Positions 1 to 8,509 of a stretch of DNA of 64,000 bases are shown here, one piece after another. The position numbers and the translations under genes were made by a program. The notes under the pieces were generated by a model. The model made no database searches. It had not been told where the DNA came from and was given only the letters and a program-made list of their open reading frames with translations. Each line of letters starts with the position of its first letter. The first letter of the stretch is position 1. Origin of the DNA: GCA-2687025 sp964473525 (lineage in GTDB: Bacteria > Poribacteria > WGA-4E > GCA-2687025); NCBI GenBank assembly GCA_964473525.1, contig CAYYPK010000002.1, positions 248,001-312,000 on the forward strand, read 5' to 3'.

Positions 1-79
1 CGGCGGCGCTGGCGTGAGCTGAAGGCGTGACGCGCCACGACCCTGAGGCCGAGGCGCGCCACATAGCTTGCGGACGGAT

Positions 80-688
80 TCAGAGGGCAGCCTTGAGCGT
101 CGCCCAAGTCGTGGCGGTCTTGCCTTTGGCTTCTACCGCGAGCGATCCGATGCGGTAGCGGAAGTACACCTCGTCCGTCTCGTTGTTGGCCATGCACCAG
201 CACCAATTCGCGACGACTTCCGGGTCTCCGAAGGCCGCCGTCATGGCGGCGGCGCCGAAGCCCCATACGCCCCCGCCGAACAGGTCGTAGAACGTCAGAG
301 GTATCCACTCGCTGTCGTCGAAGTTGACCGTCTCCCAGTCGTCGTTGCGGTCGTCGATGGGATCCCCGGCGTCGCACACCCAACCGACCGTCTCCTCGGT
401 CGTTGGGATGTACGTGCCGTCATCGAGCTGGATGTCCGCCAGCATGCCACCGACGCCGGCCGCGCCTGGCTCGGCGTCGTGCACATAGATAGCGATCAGC
501 GCGCGCCCGGCGTTGTCCAGGTCGAAGTCCGTGACCGTGGGAGCCTGCCAGTCGCCGTTCTCAGCGATGAGCTCGCCGTCGTGAAACACCTTCCAGGTGT
601 TGTCGCCACTTACGCGAACCGTGGCGGCGAGCGATCCATGCGCCACGGTTAGCAGCGCCAGCGCCGACAGGGCGCCGACCCATTTCAT
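80..688 (-). CDS. Secreted galactose-binding-like sandwich protein, copy 2 of a tandem pair
   Basis: A 202-residue exported protein. Residues 1-21 form a signal peptide (MKWVGALSALALLTVAHGSLA). The mature part begins with TVRVSGDNTWKVF and carries IAIYVHDAEPG, GGMLADIQLDDGTYI and FGGGVWGFGA, a pattern like the galactose-binding-type beta-sandwich at the front of alpha-L-rhamnosidases and related sugar-active enzymes. No catalytic domain follows, so a binding role is inferred. It is a clear paralogue of the gene at 759-1364, sharing nearly every motif, and lies 70 bases downstream of it. The last residues, GKTATTWATLK, match the tail of several unrelated exported proteins in this window. The start is the ATG at 688; an in-frame GTG two codons upstream (694) is better spaced from the GGGAAGAG upstream and cannot be excluded. 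Confidence 0.8.
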   Translation of the reverse strand: MKWVGALSALALLTVAHGSLAATVRVSGDNTWKVFHDGELIAENGDWQAPTVTDFDLDNAGRALIAIYVHDAEPGAAGVGGMLADIQLDDGTYIPTTEETVGWVCDAGDPIDDRNDDWETVNFDDSEWIPLTFYDLFGGGVWGFGAAAMTAAFGDPEVVANWCWCMANNETDEVYFRYRIGSLAVEAKGKTATTWATLKAAL

Positions 689-758
689 CTTCACCGTTCT
701 CTTCCCTTCGATATGCGTGCCATAGATGTGCGTCCGGCGCCGGGCGCCGGTGGACGTC

Positions 759-1364
759 CTACCTGGTGAGCTTGATGAGGGCCCACTGCGTCGCCGCTTT
801 ACCAACGGGCTCCACAGCCGTGGTGTCGTCACCGATGACGATGCGGAAGAAGATGTCGTCCTCCACGTCGTTGGGGCCGCACCAGGACCAGTAGGACGTG
901 CTGTCGGGGTTGTTGAGGACGTTGGCCATCGTCGCCGCGCCGAAGCCCCAGACGCCGCCGCCGAATTGGTCGAAGACCTCCAGCGCGGACCAACTGCTGT
1001 CGTCGAAGCCGGGCGATTCCCAGCCGTCGGCGCGATCGGCGAGCACGATTCCGGCGTCGCACGACCAGCCTGGGTCGGTGGTGTCGATGTACGTGCCGTC
1101 GTCCAGTATGATGTCCGCGAGGAAGCCGCCGACGCCAGCGCCGCCGGGCTCGGCGTCGTGCACGTAGATGGCGATCGTGGCGGACTTGCCCTCGTCGAAG
1201 CGCGTGACGGTAGCGACCTGCCAGTCGGCCCCTTCGTCCTCCAGGTTACCGTTGACGAACACAGCCCACGAGTTGTCGCCGTTAACGCGCACGACTCCAG
1301 CTAGGGCGGCTGGCGCCAGCGCGGCGACCAGCGCCCCTGCGCATACCCATTTCGCGAATCTCAC
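759..1364 (-). CDS. Secreted galactose-binding-like sandwich protein, copy 1 of a tandem pair
   Basis: A 201-residue exported protein starting at a GTG (1364) behind a good AGGAGA. Its signal peptide (about residues 1-22) ends ALAPAALAG. The mature protein starts VVRVNGDNSWAVFVNG and repeats the IAIYVHDAEPG, GGFLADIILDDGTYI and FGGGVWGFGA blocks of its neighbour at 80-688. The NG-rich strand followed by DWQ and the late FDDSSW strand are typical of lectin-like galactose-binding sandwiches. There is no enzyme domain, so sugar or surface binding is inferred, not shown. The C-terminus, GKAATQWALIK, carries the shared tail also found on the propeller proteins at 28928, 29947, 47174 and 48206. The pair arose by tandem duplication. 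Confidence 0.8.
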   Translation of the reverse strand: MRFAKWVCAGALVAALAPAALAGVVRVNGDNSWAVFVNGNLEDEGADWQVATVTRFDEGKSATIAIYVHDAEPGGAGVGGFLADIILDDGTYIDTTDPGWSCDAGIVLADRADGWESPGFDDSSWSALEVFDQFGGGVWGFGAATMANVLNNPDSTSYWSWCGPNDVEDDIFFRIVIGDDTTAVEPVGKAATQWALIKLTR

Positions 1365-1488
1365 TGTGGCTCTCCTTCTGTAGAGCGTACGCTGAGCGAC
1401 CGTCATGGCCGCAGTGACTCGGCGCAAGCCTAGACGAATGCCAGGAGGCGCGCAATATGGAGGGTCGCCAACACGTCGCGCGACGGCG

Positions 1489-4400
1489 TCAGTAGGGCAG
1501 GTCCACGCGGGCCCAAAGGCGGAGCGTCTTCTTGGCGTCGGTGGCGCCGAACGGCCCGCCGCGTCGGACTGGGTACGCCACGTCCACGCGCAGCAGCTCG
1601 GGCGCCGTCGGGGCGCCCGCGAAGGCCTCTGGCGGGAGCGCGACTCCCAACGTGCCACCGACCGAGGTCTCGGCGACGCTAGCGTCCCACGCGTGCCTGT
1701 ACCACGTCTGTGCGACATCGACGAAGGGCCCGAGGAACACACCTCCGGGCGCGGTCACGCGCCACTCGGCTTGCGCGAGGTAGCCGTTGTCGCCGGTGAG
1801 GTAGTCCGTCGCGCGGCTGCGTAGCGTGTGCGCCCCGCCGATCCACGGCTGCAGTTGCAGAGGGAGTGGGTCGACCGACAGCTGACCGATGATCCGCGCC
1901 GCCAGTGTGTGGCTGGCGCCCGGCGAGGCGTATGCCCTCGCCTCGAGCTTGAGGAAGGAGTACGGCCAGTCGCCGGCGTTCCTCACGGCGACCACCTCTG
2001 ACCGCGGCTCGAACACTCCGGTCTCGGCCTCGACGTGCAGCCAGGCGCCCGCGCGCACCTGTAACGAGGGCTTCACCATGAGAAACGCCCTGTTGTCTAC
2101 GCCCATCGCCTGTGTGTCGCGCGCGTCTATCGTGAGCCGAAGGCGGCCGTACGCGCGTGTGCCGTCGGTGATGGGCCGGTTTCGCAGAGCCTCCAGCCCT
2201 ACGCCGCGCAGGCGGGAGACTACGCGCAGCAACGAGCGATCCTGCTTGGCGCCGACCTTCCCCTCGACGGTCACGCGCTTGCCCAACGCCGCGCGGAACA
2301 GAACGTCCGGTCCCTCGCTGCTGAAGAAGTCCGTCGAGAACGAAAACGACGTCTTGTCTCCCTGCCACCTGTGCGAGCGAGTGCGCCGCGACATACGGAT
2401 GCCCAACTGCGCGCGCTTACCAGCGTCGAGGTTGCGGATGTACGCGACTTCGTAGTTGTACCGTCGGTTGACTCCGTCACGCCTACGCGTGCGCAGTAGA
2501 TAGGTGAAGCCCGCGACGATGTGCGATCGGCTCGCCGCGCCTCGGTGGGTCACGGCGCTGATCCCTACCTCGGCGCCGTGCACCCTCGTGATGTAGAGGA
2601 CCGGCTGCCACGCCACCGACAGGGGCGGCGCCTCCTGGATTCGGACGACCCACAGACGGACGCCACGGGCGCTTCGCAGGCCGCCGTTGGTCACGCCCTT
2701 GTAGGATCTGTAATTGTCTGCGAGTGCCGTGTCGAGCTGTGCGAGAGCGGCTTCGTAGGTGCCGACGTTGTACGGGGCGCCCACCTGGAACCTGAGAAGC
2801 TCGCGTACCTCGTCCTCTGGCACGCGCTCCGTGCCTTCGACAACGAGTCCCGCAACGAACCCCTCATCAATGCTGACGACAATGTGGCTTCCCGCGCGTT
2901 GCACGGCCACGCTCGCCTCGCTGTATCCCGCAGCGTGGTAGCCACGCTCGGTGAGCGCGCGGCGCACCTCGAGCGCGGGGTCCGAATGCCACCCTGGCGT
3001 CCACCGGTAGCGTCGCTCTATGTCGTCGCGTGAGATGGCTGACGCGCCGTTGATCCGCACGTCCGCGACCTCGGCCGCTTCCAGCGGCCCCAGCTCGAGG
3101 AACGCGGACCGCGCGCCGCCGCCCGCCTCGTCGACCTCAATGCCGACATCGACGGTCTCGAACCAGTCCAGGCGCGCGACGTTCGCGTGGATGTCTGGCA
3201 AGCGGCCGGGGTCGACCGCGCCGTCCGTAGGCAGGCCGGCCATGCGTCTGAGGACGTGTGCCGGGACAGCGCTGTCGCCGTCGATGCGCAATGGAATCCG
3301 CTCCGCGGGCGGCTGCGCTGGGCCGGCCAGCAGAAGTTCGCCTCCGGCGCCCGCCCAGTCGTACCACTCGTCCGCGGCCGGGCGCACGCGGCTCGCGTTC
3401 CAGCCGACGCGGTCACCCTCGCCAAGTTCCCACCCCAGGTTGACGTGTGGTATGCCGACCTCCACGACCCACGCGGAAGCGTGGAGAGCGACCTTCACGG
3501 ACGCTCCGCTGTCCCACGTGATGTCGTCAACGTCGTCCAGTACCTCCGCGTCGAGCACCGCCCCGACCGCGTTGACGGCGATACGGTAGACGTGGTCCTC
3601 GTGACCGACGGCCAGTTCGAACACGTCGTCTTGGTCGATTGCGGGGTCGTCGCGCGAGGCCGTCGCGTGTCTGAGCGCCCCCCAGTCTGGCTCCCGCGAC
3701 ACGAGCAGGACGGACAGGCGTCGCGCGCTCCACAGCACGCGCATGTCCGAGTCGGGGCCGACTTGGATTCGGGGAGCGTCGAGCCAGGCAGCGTCAACCA
3801 CGCCGTCGACTAGCACGCCTCTCGGCGCGAAGGGAGCAGGAAGGACGGCGGCAACGCCGCCGATACCCAGCGGGCCGATGCGCACGTCCCCCGCGCCGAC
3901 GCGGATCTCCACGATGGGGCCACCACCCGACAGGTACCCCGTGAGCGCGGCGCCACGCCCCGACGCGGGCGGCGTCGACGGCTCAGCCTGTATGGCCGCT
4001 TCCGTCGATATGACGCCGTCGTCGGTTCGCACATCCAGATAGGCCGGGTACTCGTCTGGTAGGCGCAACTCCACGTCGCCGGCCGTGGCGCTGAGCGTCA
4101 TTGGGTGCGCGACCGTGTCCAGTATGGCAACGGATAGCGCGCCGTCCTGTACGGCGAAGCTGCTCTCGTCGTTCAGGTACACAGCCGCAGTTAGCCGCCC
4201 GGAGCCGACGCTCGCCTTGTAGACTCCTCGGGCGCCCTCCAACGTGAGGGCGCCGGTGGCGACGTTCGCTGTGACCTCGCCGTACGTGCCGACGACGGTG
4301 GCGTCGCCCTTCTCCAGCCGCAGCGTGATGCGCACATCCCGAGGAACGCCGATGGACACGGAGGCCGCGTCGTCGGCCCCGCCGGACACACGTAGCTCGC

Positions 4401-4614
4401 CATCGACGACGGACGCCGATACGTCCGTGGTGTGGTCGACCACAATGTCGGTGGCGCGGTCGTCTCCGACGACGACGACGGTTCCAGCGTCGATAGCGAT
4501 GTTGACGTCCCGGACATCGCGCGCGTCGAACGCATCCTCAAGCGTCTCCCGCGCGTGGGCGGCGCCGCACAGCATCAGCGCGAGGATCAGGCCGACGGCG
4601 CGCGTGGGTAGCAA
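1489..4614 (-). CDS. Chimeric Omp85/BamA-type outer-membrane protein with DUF4097 and CBM9-like domains
   Basis: A 1041-residue protein. Residues 1-22 are a signal peptide. Residues about 37-245 are short repeating strands of the DUF4097 (putative adhesin) type. Residues about 262-425 resemble the CBM9-like domain (GVLVDGVVDAAWLDAP, then QDDVFELAV and VVEVGIPH). Residues about 440-665 are POTRA-like modules, clearest at DVRINGASAISRDDI and GLVVEGTERVPEDEV. The rest to the end is an Omp85-type barrel of alternating strands closing with a terminal tyrosine (RVDLPY), as in BamA-type beta-signals. It should sit in the outer membrane with the added domains at the periplasmic N-terminus. Members of Omp85 insert or secrete outer-membrane proteins; this architecture is not the housekeeping BamA. 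The start is a TTG at 4614, chosen because an AGGAG lies seven bases upstream and the signal peptide begins there. Confidence 0.85.
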   Translation of the reverse strand: MLPTRAVGLILALMLCGAAHARETLEDAFDARDVRDVNIAIDAGTVVVVGDDRATDIVVDHTTDVSASVVDGELRVSGGADDAASVSIGVPRDVRITLRLEKGDATVVGTYGEVTANVATGALTLEGARGVYKASVGSGRLTAAVYLNDESSFAVQDGALSVAILDTVAHPMTLSATAGDVELRLPDEYPAYLDVRTDDGVISTEAAIQAEPSTPPASGRGAALTGYLSGGGPIVEIRVGAGDVRIGPLGIGGVAAVLPAPFAPRGVLVDGVVDAAWLDAPRIQVGPDSDMRVLWSARRLSVLLVSREPDWGALRHATASRDDPAIDQDDVFELAVGHEDHVYRIAVNAVGAVLDAEVLDDVDDITWDSGASVKVALHASAWVVEVGIPHVNLGWELGEGDRVGWNASRVRPAADEWYDWAGAGGELLLAGPAQPPAERIPLRIDGDSAVPAHVLRRMAGLPTDGAVDPGRLPDIHANVARLDWFETVDVGIEVDEAGGGARSAFLELGPLEAAEVADVRINGASAISRDDIERRYRWTPGWHSDPALEVRRALTERGYHAAGYSEASVAVQRAGSHIVVSIDEGFVAGLVVEGTERVPEDEVRELLRFQVGAPYNVGTYEAALAQLDTALADNYRSYKGVTNGGLRSARGVRLWVVRIQEAPPLSVAWQPVLYITRVHGAEVGISAVTHRGAASRSHIVAGFTYLLRTRRRDGVNRRYNYEVAYIRNLDAGKRAQLGIRMSRRTRSHRWQGDKTSFSFSTDFFSSEGPDVLFRAALGKRVTVEGKVGAKQDRSLLRVVSRLRGVGLEALRNRPITDGTRAYGRLRLTIDARDTQAMGVDNRAFLMVKPSLQVRAGAWLHVEAETGVFEPRSEVVAVRNAGDWPYSFLKLEARAYASPGASHTLAARIIGQLSVDPLPLQLQPWIGGAHTLRSRATDYLTGDNGYLAQAEWRVTAPGGVFLGPFVDVAQTWYRHAWDASVAETSVGGTLGVALPPEAFAGAPTAPELLRVDVAYPVRRGGPFGATDAKKTLRLWARVDLPY

Positions 4615-4647
4615 GGCGTCGCTCCTAAGCTCGTCGGCGCCTCGCGG

Positions 4648-5673
4648 TCAGCGGGACAGCACGACGACATCGAGAGGTGTGTCGTCCTTCGCGGAGGCGT
4701 CAAACATGGCTTCGTCCGGGGCCGGCGGCCGCCAGTCTGGCTTGAGGCGCCTCGTGACGCGACCGCCGAGCGTCGCCTCCACCTCGAAGCCAAGACCCCT
4801 GAGCGCGACCAGCTTTGCGTCTGATGCGTGATCGGCGTAGGCAAGCACCTGGCCATCTGCCCTCAGGTCGGCACACAAATCGTCGGCGCCCGACCAGAAA
4901 CTCGGGTGGCACAGGATGTCCAACACGCGCGCCCCGCCCCACATGGGGTGCCGGCCGAGCGTGGCGATTCCCACGCGGGCGCCGTCGTCCGTGACGAGAA
5001 CGCGGGCGGCGACATCCCCGTCCTCTACGCTCTGGCGGAAGCCGAGGAATCCGCCCTCGAAGTTCTCGGGGCCGTGCATCCGCCACGCGACCGAACGCAG
5101 CCAATCACAGTCGTGCGAGCCCGTGAGGGCGGTGAGGGGACCCCAATCGTCCCACCGTACGTCGCGCGCCGTTGCCGCGCGCGGCGCGAAGTAGCCGTCC
5201 AGGAAGCCGTCGTCGGTCATGTAACGCATGAACCCGTTCTCGGGAACTATGCTCCCGAAGCCGTGGCGCTTGTAGATGTGATAGGGGGCGGAGTCGAACC
5301 CGGTGCCGAGGTGCAGGCATCGACCGCCGCGTTCGCGGAACTCCGCCATCTGCAGCTCCATCACGGCGTTGCACGCGCCGAGTCGTCGGCTCGGCGGCGT
5401 CGTGTAGACATGTCCGAGGATGCCAACGCCGACGTGCTCCACGGTCATGATGTTCGTGATGATGCGTCCGTCGACCTTGCCAACGTAGAACCGAGTCTCA
5501 AGGTCGTCGAGGCTGCCCGCAGCGGCCCCCTCAATGTGCTCCTGCCAGCCCGGCCCTTTGTGGCCCAGAAACGGGCATATCTCGTCGGCGTGGTCGGCGT
5601 CGGGGCCGAGGATGGCGCCGATCTCCATCCGCGACCCGTCCTTCAGCGATGCCTCGCCGATGACGTCGTACAT
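4648..5673 (-). CDS. GNAT-type N-acetyltransferase, two-domain
   Basis: A 341-residue cytoplasmic protein. The first half has the GNAT signature: the GILGHVYTTPPSRRLGACNA stretch corresponds to the acetyl-CoA-binding strand and loop, followed by a helix and LHLGTGFDSAPYHIYKRHGF, the usual C-terminal motif. The second half (about residue 170 onward) is a weaker repeat of the fold (ARVLVTDDGARVGIATLGRHP, LVALRGLGFEVEATLGG). The acyl acceptor cannot be told from the sequence. The ATG at 5673 has AAGGAG eight bases upstream. That Shine-Dalgarno lies inside the last codons of the upstream phosphoesterase, whose stop is two bases away, so the two genes are co-transcribed and probably translationally coupled. 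Confidence 0.85.
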   Translation of the reverse strand: MYDVIGEASLKDGSRMEIGAILGPDADHADEICPFLGHKGPGWQEHIEGAAAGSLDDLETRFYVGKVDGRIITNIMTVEHVGVGILGHVYTTPPSRRLGACNAVMELQMAEFRERGGRCLHLGTGFDSAPYHIYKRHGFGSIVPENGFMRYMTDDGFLDGYFAPRAATARDVRWDDWGPLTALTGSHDCDWLRSVAWRMHGPENFEGGFLGFRQSVEDGDVAARVLVTDDGARVGIATLGRHPMWGGARVLDILCHPSFWSGADDLCADLRADGQVLAYADHASDAKLVALRGLGFEVEATLGGRVTRRLKPDWRPPAPDEAMFDASAKDDTPLDVVVLSR

Positions 5674-5675
5674 TT

Positions 5676-6167
5676 CTAGAACTCCTTGATCGTGGCCGTG
5701 AGATCGGTAAGGTCGACGATAGCGACTGTGCTCTTGCCGGTGGTCCAGCCGCCGGCCTCGCCCGGGTTCAGGATGAGGCACGGTTCCGTCCGCACGTCGA
5801 CCTGGTGGGTGTGTCCGTAGATGACGACATCGTAGTCACCACTGCGAGCCAGTGGCTCGACGAGGATCTCCTTGTGCACCACGATGATGCTACGGCCGCC
5901 CAACTCAAACTCGTGCTTGTCCTCGTAGATCGGCCCAATCGGCTCGTACATCCTTTGCAGCCCGAACTTCTCGCCGTCGTTGTTCCCGAACACGCCAGCG
6001 AACGGTATCTCCATGTCCGGCAGGACGCTGAAGTGCTTCGCCGTGAAGGGCGCGATGAAGTCGCCAGCGTGCACGACCATCGCGGGATCGTGCGCGCAGA
6101 GCAGCGCCACGCCGTCGGGCAACTTGTGCAGGTTGTCGTGGGAATCCGAGATCACGCCTAGCTTCAT
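5676..6167 (-). CDS. YfcE/MJ0936-type metallophosphoesterase
   Basis: A 163-residue calcineurin-like phosphoesterase of the small YfcE/MJ0936 type, at the usual family length. The metal ligands are visible in order: DSH (D8, H10), HAGDF (D36), GNND (residues 61-64), VVHKE (H98) and YGHTHQ (H118 and H120 region). Proteins of this family bind two divalent metals and hydrolyse phosphodiesters. The physiological substrate is unknown. It is cytoplasmic, with no signal peptide. The ATG at 6167 has a strong AGGAGGA. It sits between the oligogalacturonate-lyase-like gene (36 bases upstream) and the GNAT gene (2 bases downstream), consistent with one minus-strand operon. Confidence 0.92.
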   Translation of the reverse strand: MKLGVISDSHDNLHKLPDGVALLCAHDPAMVVHAGDFIAPFTAKHFSVLPDMEIPFAGVFGNNDGEKFGLQRMYEPIGPIYEDKHEFELGGRSIIVVHKEILVEPLARSGDYDVVIYGHTHQVDVRTEPCLILNPGEAGGWTTGKSTVAIVDLTDLTATIKEF

Positions 6168-6203
6168 CGCTTCCTCCTGGTGGTTCTTACCGGCGCCGCC
6201 CGC

Positions 6204-7344
6204 TCACGGAGCGTCCGGCGCGCTGTTCGCGGGCTCCCATGCTGGCTCGTCCGGCACGCGGACGGCGTATACCTGTGGGGCGCCAGTGCAGTCCGATGTG
6301 TAAGTGACCCAGTTGCCGGAGGCGCTGAAAGCCGGGTGCGGGTGGGTCCACTGAGGGCCGTAGGTGGCTGCTTCGACCACGCCTGACTCCGGCGTCCGTT
6401 CGCGCCACCGTACGCCCTGGGACGTTGCGTTCGGGTAGCAGAGCGCGGCGTGGCGACCGTCGTCGTAGAGCCGGACCCGACGCTCGTAGTAGCGCNNNNN
6501 NNNNNGGATGGATCAGCCTGATGCCAACGTCTGGGAGCGTCGTGTCCGCGACGATTAGGGAGCCGTCCGCTCTCGAGGATGCGTGCCACGCGTTCATGTG
6601 GGCGACTACGCGCGCGCCGTCGCCGTTACGGCCGATCGCCATGAGCGCGTCGGGCCACCTCGTGAACAGCACCTCTTCACCGACCCCGAGGAAGCTCTCG
6701 TGCGTTATCCACTGCCGCGCGTCGTGGAGGTAGAGCGGCCGGTCCTTGAGACCACGCGTGGTGACGGTCCACATGCGCTGATTGATGCCACTGGAGTACA
6801 GCGCCCAGTGTGGCGCTCCCGGACAGAACTGGGCGTAGCCGATGTCGCGAGGCGCATCGAAGAACGCCTTCGCGCCCGAGCCGTCCGTGGCGACCGTTAC
6901 GAGGGCGTCGTCGCCATCGCCGCGCTTCACTGTCAGCACCTGCGAGGCGTCCGCGTTGACGTCGCAACCGCCTAACGAGACGTCGCCGAAATCCGCCAGC
7001 ACGTCCTCCTCGAGTGTCTCCGCGTCGACGAAACGCGCCTCGGACCCAGCGGTGTAGTAGACGCGAGCGTCCATCGGCGTCGTGGCCGGAGAGAATGGGT
7101 TGATGTCGCCCCTGTCGGTCATACGGGTCACGAGGTCGTCGCTCAGCGTGACGCGGTACAGATCCCACCCGCCACCACGGTCTGACACGAAGACGACCGT
7201 ATTGTCGTCGAGCCCCATGGAGGCCTGGGTGAAGTAGAGCGTGTGGTGGATCGCGTCGGTGGAAGTCAGCTGGACGGTCTCGGCGCCGGTCCGCGCGTCG
7301 CGCTGCCGCCGCTGTTCCCCCGGATAGGTCTCGCCCTTACACAC
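6204..7344 (-). CDS. Oligogalacturonate-lyase-like beta-propeller, interrupted by an assembly gap
   Basis: A TolB-like propeller whose opening (TGAETVQLTSTDAIHHTLYF, then VFVSDRGGGWDLYRV) and closing blade (VTYTSDCTGAPQVYAVRVP) resemble the oligogalacturonide lyase/Pectate_lyase22 family. Those enzymes cleave short unsaturated uronic-acid chains in the cytoplasm; no signal peptide is visible here. The ten Ns at 6496-6505 fall inside the gene. After the gap the true reading frame resumes as RYYERRVRLYDDG and runs to a TGA at 6204. It is a different frame from the one read straight through ten Ns, so the true gap length is not ten. The GTG start at 7344 overlaps the last eight bases of the upstream deacylase gene, showing tight coupling. 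Confidence 0.75.
6496..6505. other. Assembly gap (ten Ns)
   Basis: Ten undetermined bases, the conventional placeholder for a scaffold join. They lie in the coding sequence of the oligogalacturonate-lyase-like gene. Because the coding frames on either side do not agree across exactly ten bases, the placeholder does not represent the real distance. Confidence 0.98.
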
Positions 7345-8344
7345 TGGCTTGGCCCTGAGCTTCTGTCATCTGAGGGTTGACGCCTAGCGTGAGTATGACC
7401 TCGCCAGTGGACGCCATGGGGTACACAGACATCGACCAGACGATGCCATCTACCGGGGCCGCCACCGTCTCGAGGGGCTCGCCGAACACCGTGTGGACGG
7501 TGGCCAGCGTCTGGCCAGCCGTGACGAAGTCGTAGAGACCGACAGCGTGGCGCACGAACCCGCCACGATTCGGGCGGACGGGGGCGAAGGCGTCCACCAC
7601 GACCTGGCGCTCCGGCGTGCGAGGCTCCCCCGGCAGCAACCCGTAGGCGCGGGCGACGTTCATCAACCCTCGACAGCCCTTGGCGATGCTCGTGGCATCC
7701 CAGCCGGGGGAGCCGCCCAGCTCTGGGTCGATCGTCGGAATGCCCTCGTCGGGCGCGGCGCGGGCGAGCTGTCCGCGTGGGCCTTCCTCGTCGAGTATGT
7801 AACCGATCCCGAACGTCCTGGCGAGGCGCATGCAGTCGGCATGCCGCGGATGGCCGTGTCCTACGCGCACGCGGACCTCGTCGATCATGGGTCTCACGCC
7901 GCCCTGATGCAGATCAATGCACAGGTCCGCTTGCAGCACGGCTCCGTGGAACAGGGCGTGGGCGATGCGTTCGGACGATGAGCCCCGCGCGTCGCCGGGA
8001 AAGCAGCGGTTCATCTTCTTGCCGTCGACGGGACTGTGCGCCGCCCGCGCGTGGAAGGCGTGGAAGTTCGCAACCGGGATGCCGATGATCGCCCCGCGAA
8101 GGTCGTTCGGGGGCACCGCGTCGAGGAAGCCGTGTAGGGCGGCGATGCCGTTCAGTTCGTCTCCGTCCGACGCCGCCTGCACGTAGAGCACCGGGCCAGG
8201 GCGACGCCCGCGGAGGAGCACGATGGGAAGACGCGCGGGCGTCCCATCCTGCATGTCAGCGACGTGCCAATGACCCGAGGCGCGTTCCCCCGGTCTGGCG
8301 GTGACGCTGCCTACGCGGATGGCGTCCTCACTGTGATGGAGCAT
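7337..8344 (-). CDS. Succinylglutamate desuccinylase/aspartoacylase-family zinc hydrolase
   Basis: A 335-residue protein of the AstE/AspA/DoeB deacylase family, related to carboxypeptidase-type zinc amidohydrolases. Visible family landmarks are GPVLYVQAASDGDELNGI (metal-site strand and loop), MNRCFPGD (substrate-binding Asn-Arg), and CIDLHQGG (zinc ligand H146). A beta-barrel-like tail with biotinyl-type strands follows (GGFVRHAVGLYDFVTAGQ). Relatives remove acyl groups from N-acyl amino acids or ectoine intermediates; the substrate here is unknown. The usual H-G-D-E metal motif reads D-G-D-E (D60, E63), an unusual ligand substitution. The gene heads the minus-strand run; its last eight bases overlap the following GTG start. 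Confidence 0.85.
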   Translation of the reverse strand: MLHHSEDAIRVGSVTARPGERASGHWHVADMQDGTPARLPIVLLRGRRPGPVLYVQAASDGDELNGIAALHGFLDAVPPNDLRGAIIGIPVANFHAFHARAAHSPVDGKKMNRCFPGDARGSSSERIAHALFHGAVLQADLCIDLHQGGVRPMIDEVRVRVGHGHPRHADCMRLARTFGIGYILDEEGPRGQLARAAPDEGIPTIDPELGGSPGWDATSIAKGCRGLMNVARAYGLLPGEPRTPERQVVVDAFAPVRPNRGGFVRHAVGLYDFVTAGQTLATVHTVFGEPLETVAAPVDGIVWSMSVYPMASTGEVILTLGVNPQMTEAQGQASV

Positions 8345-8432
8345 GGCGTGGCACCCGGCGTATAGTGCGTGGACGGTAGCACGCGGCCGCCTTCAGGGTC
8401 AACGCGCCCAGGAGGCCGTCCGCCCGACCAGA

Positions 8433-8461
8433 TTGACAGTCCACCGCCCTCGTGTTAGCTT
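8433..8461 (+). promoter_or_regulatory. Candidate sigma-70-type promoter
   Basis: A perfect TTGACA (8433-8438) is followed after 17 bases by TAGCTT (8456-8461). The -10 match is weak but the -35 and spacing are ideal. It points to the membrane-protein gene at 8510 and lies between divergent genes. Confidence 0.45.
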
Positions 8462-8509
8462 GCGAGCACAGGAAACGGACACGTGACGCGCCGCGGGAGG
8501 TGAGTCCGA

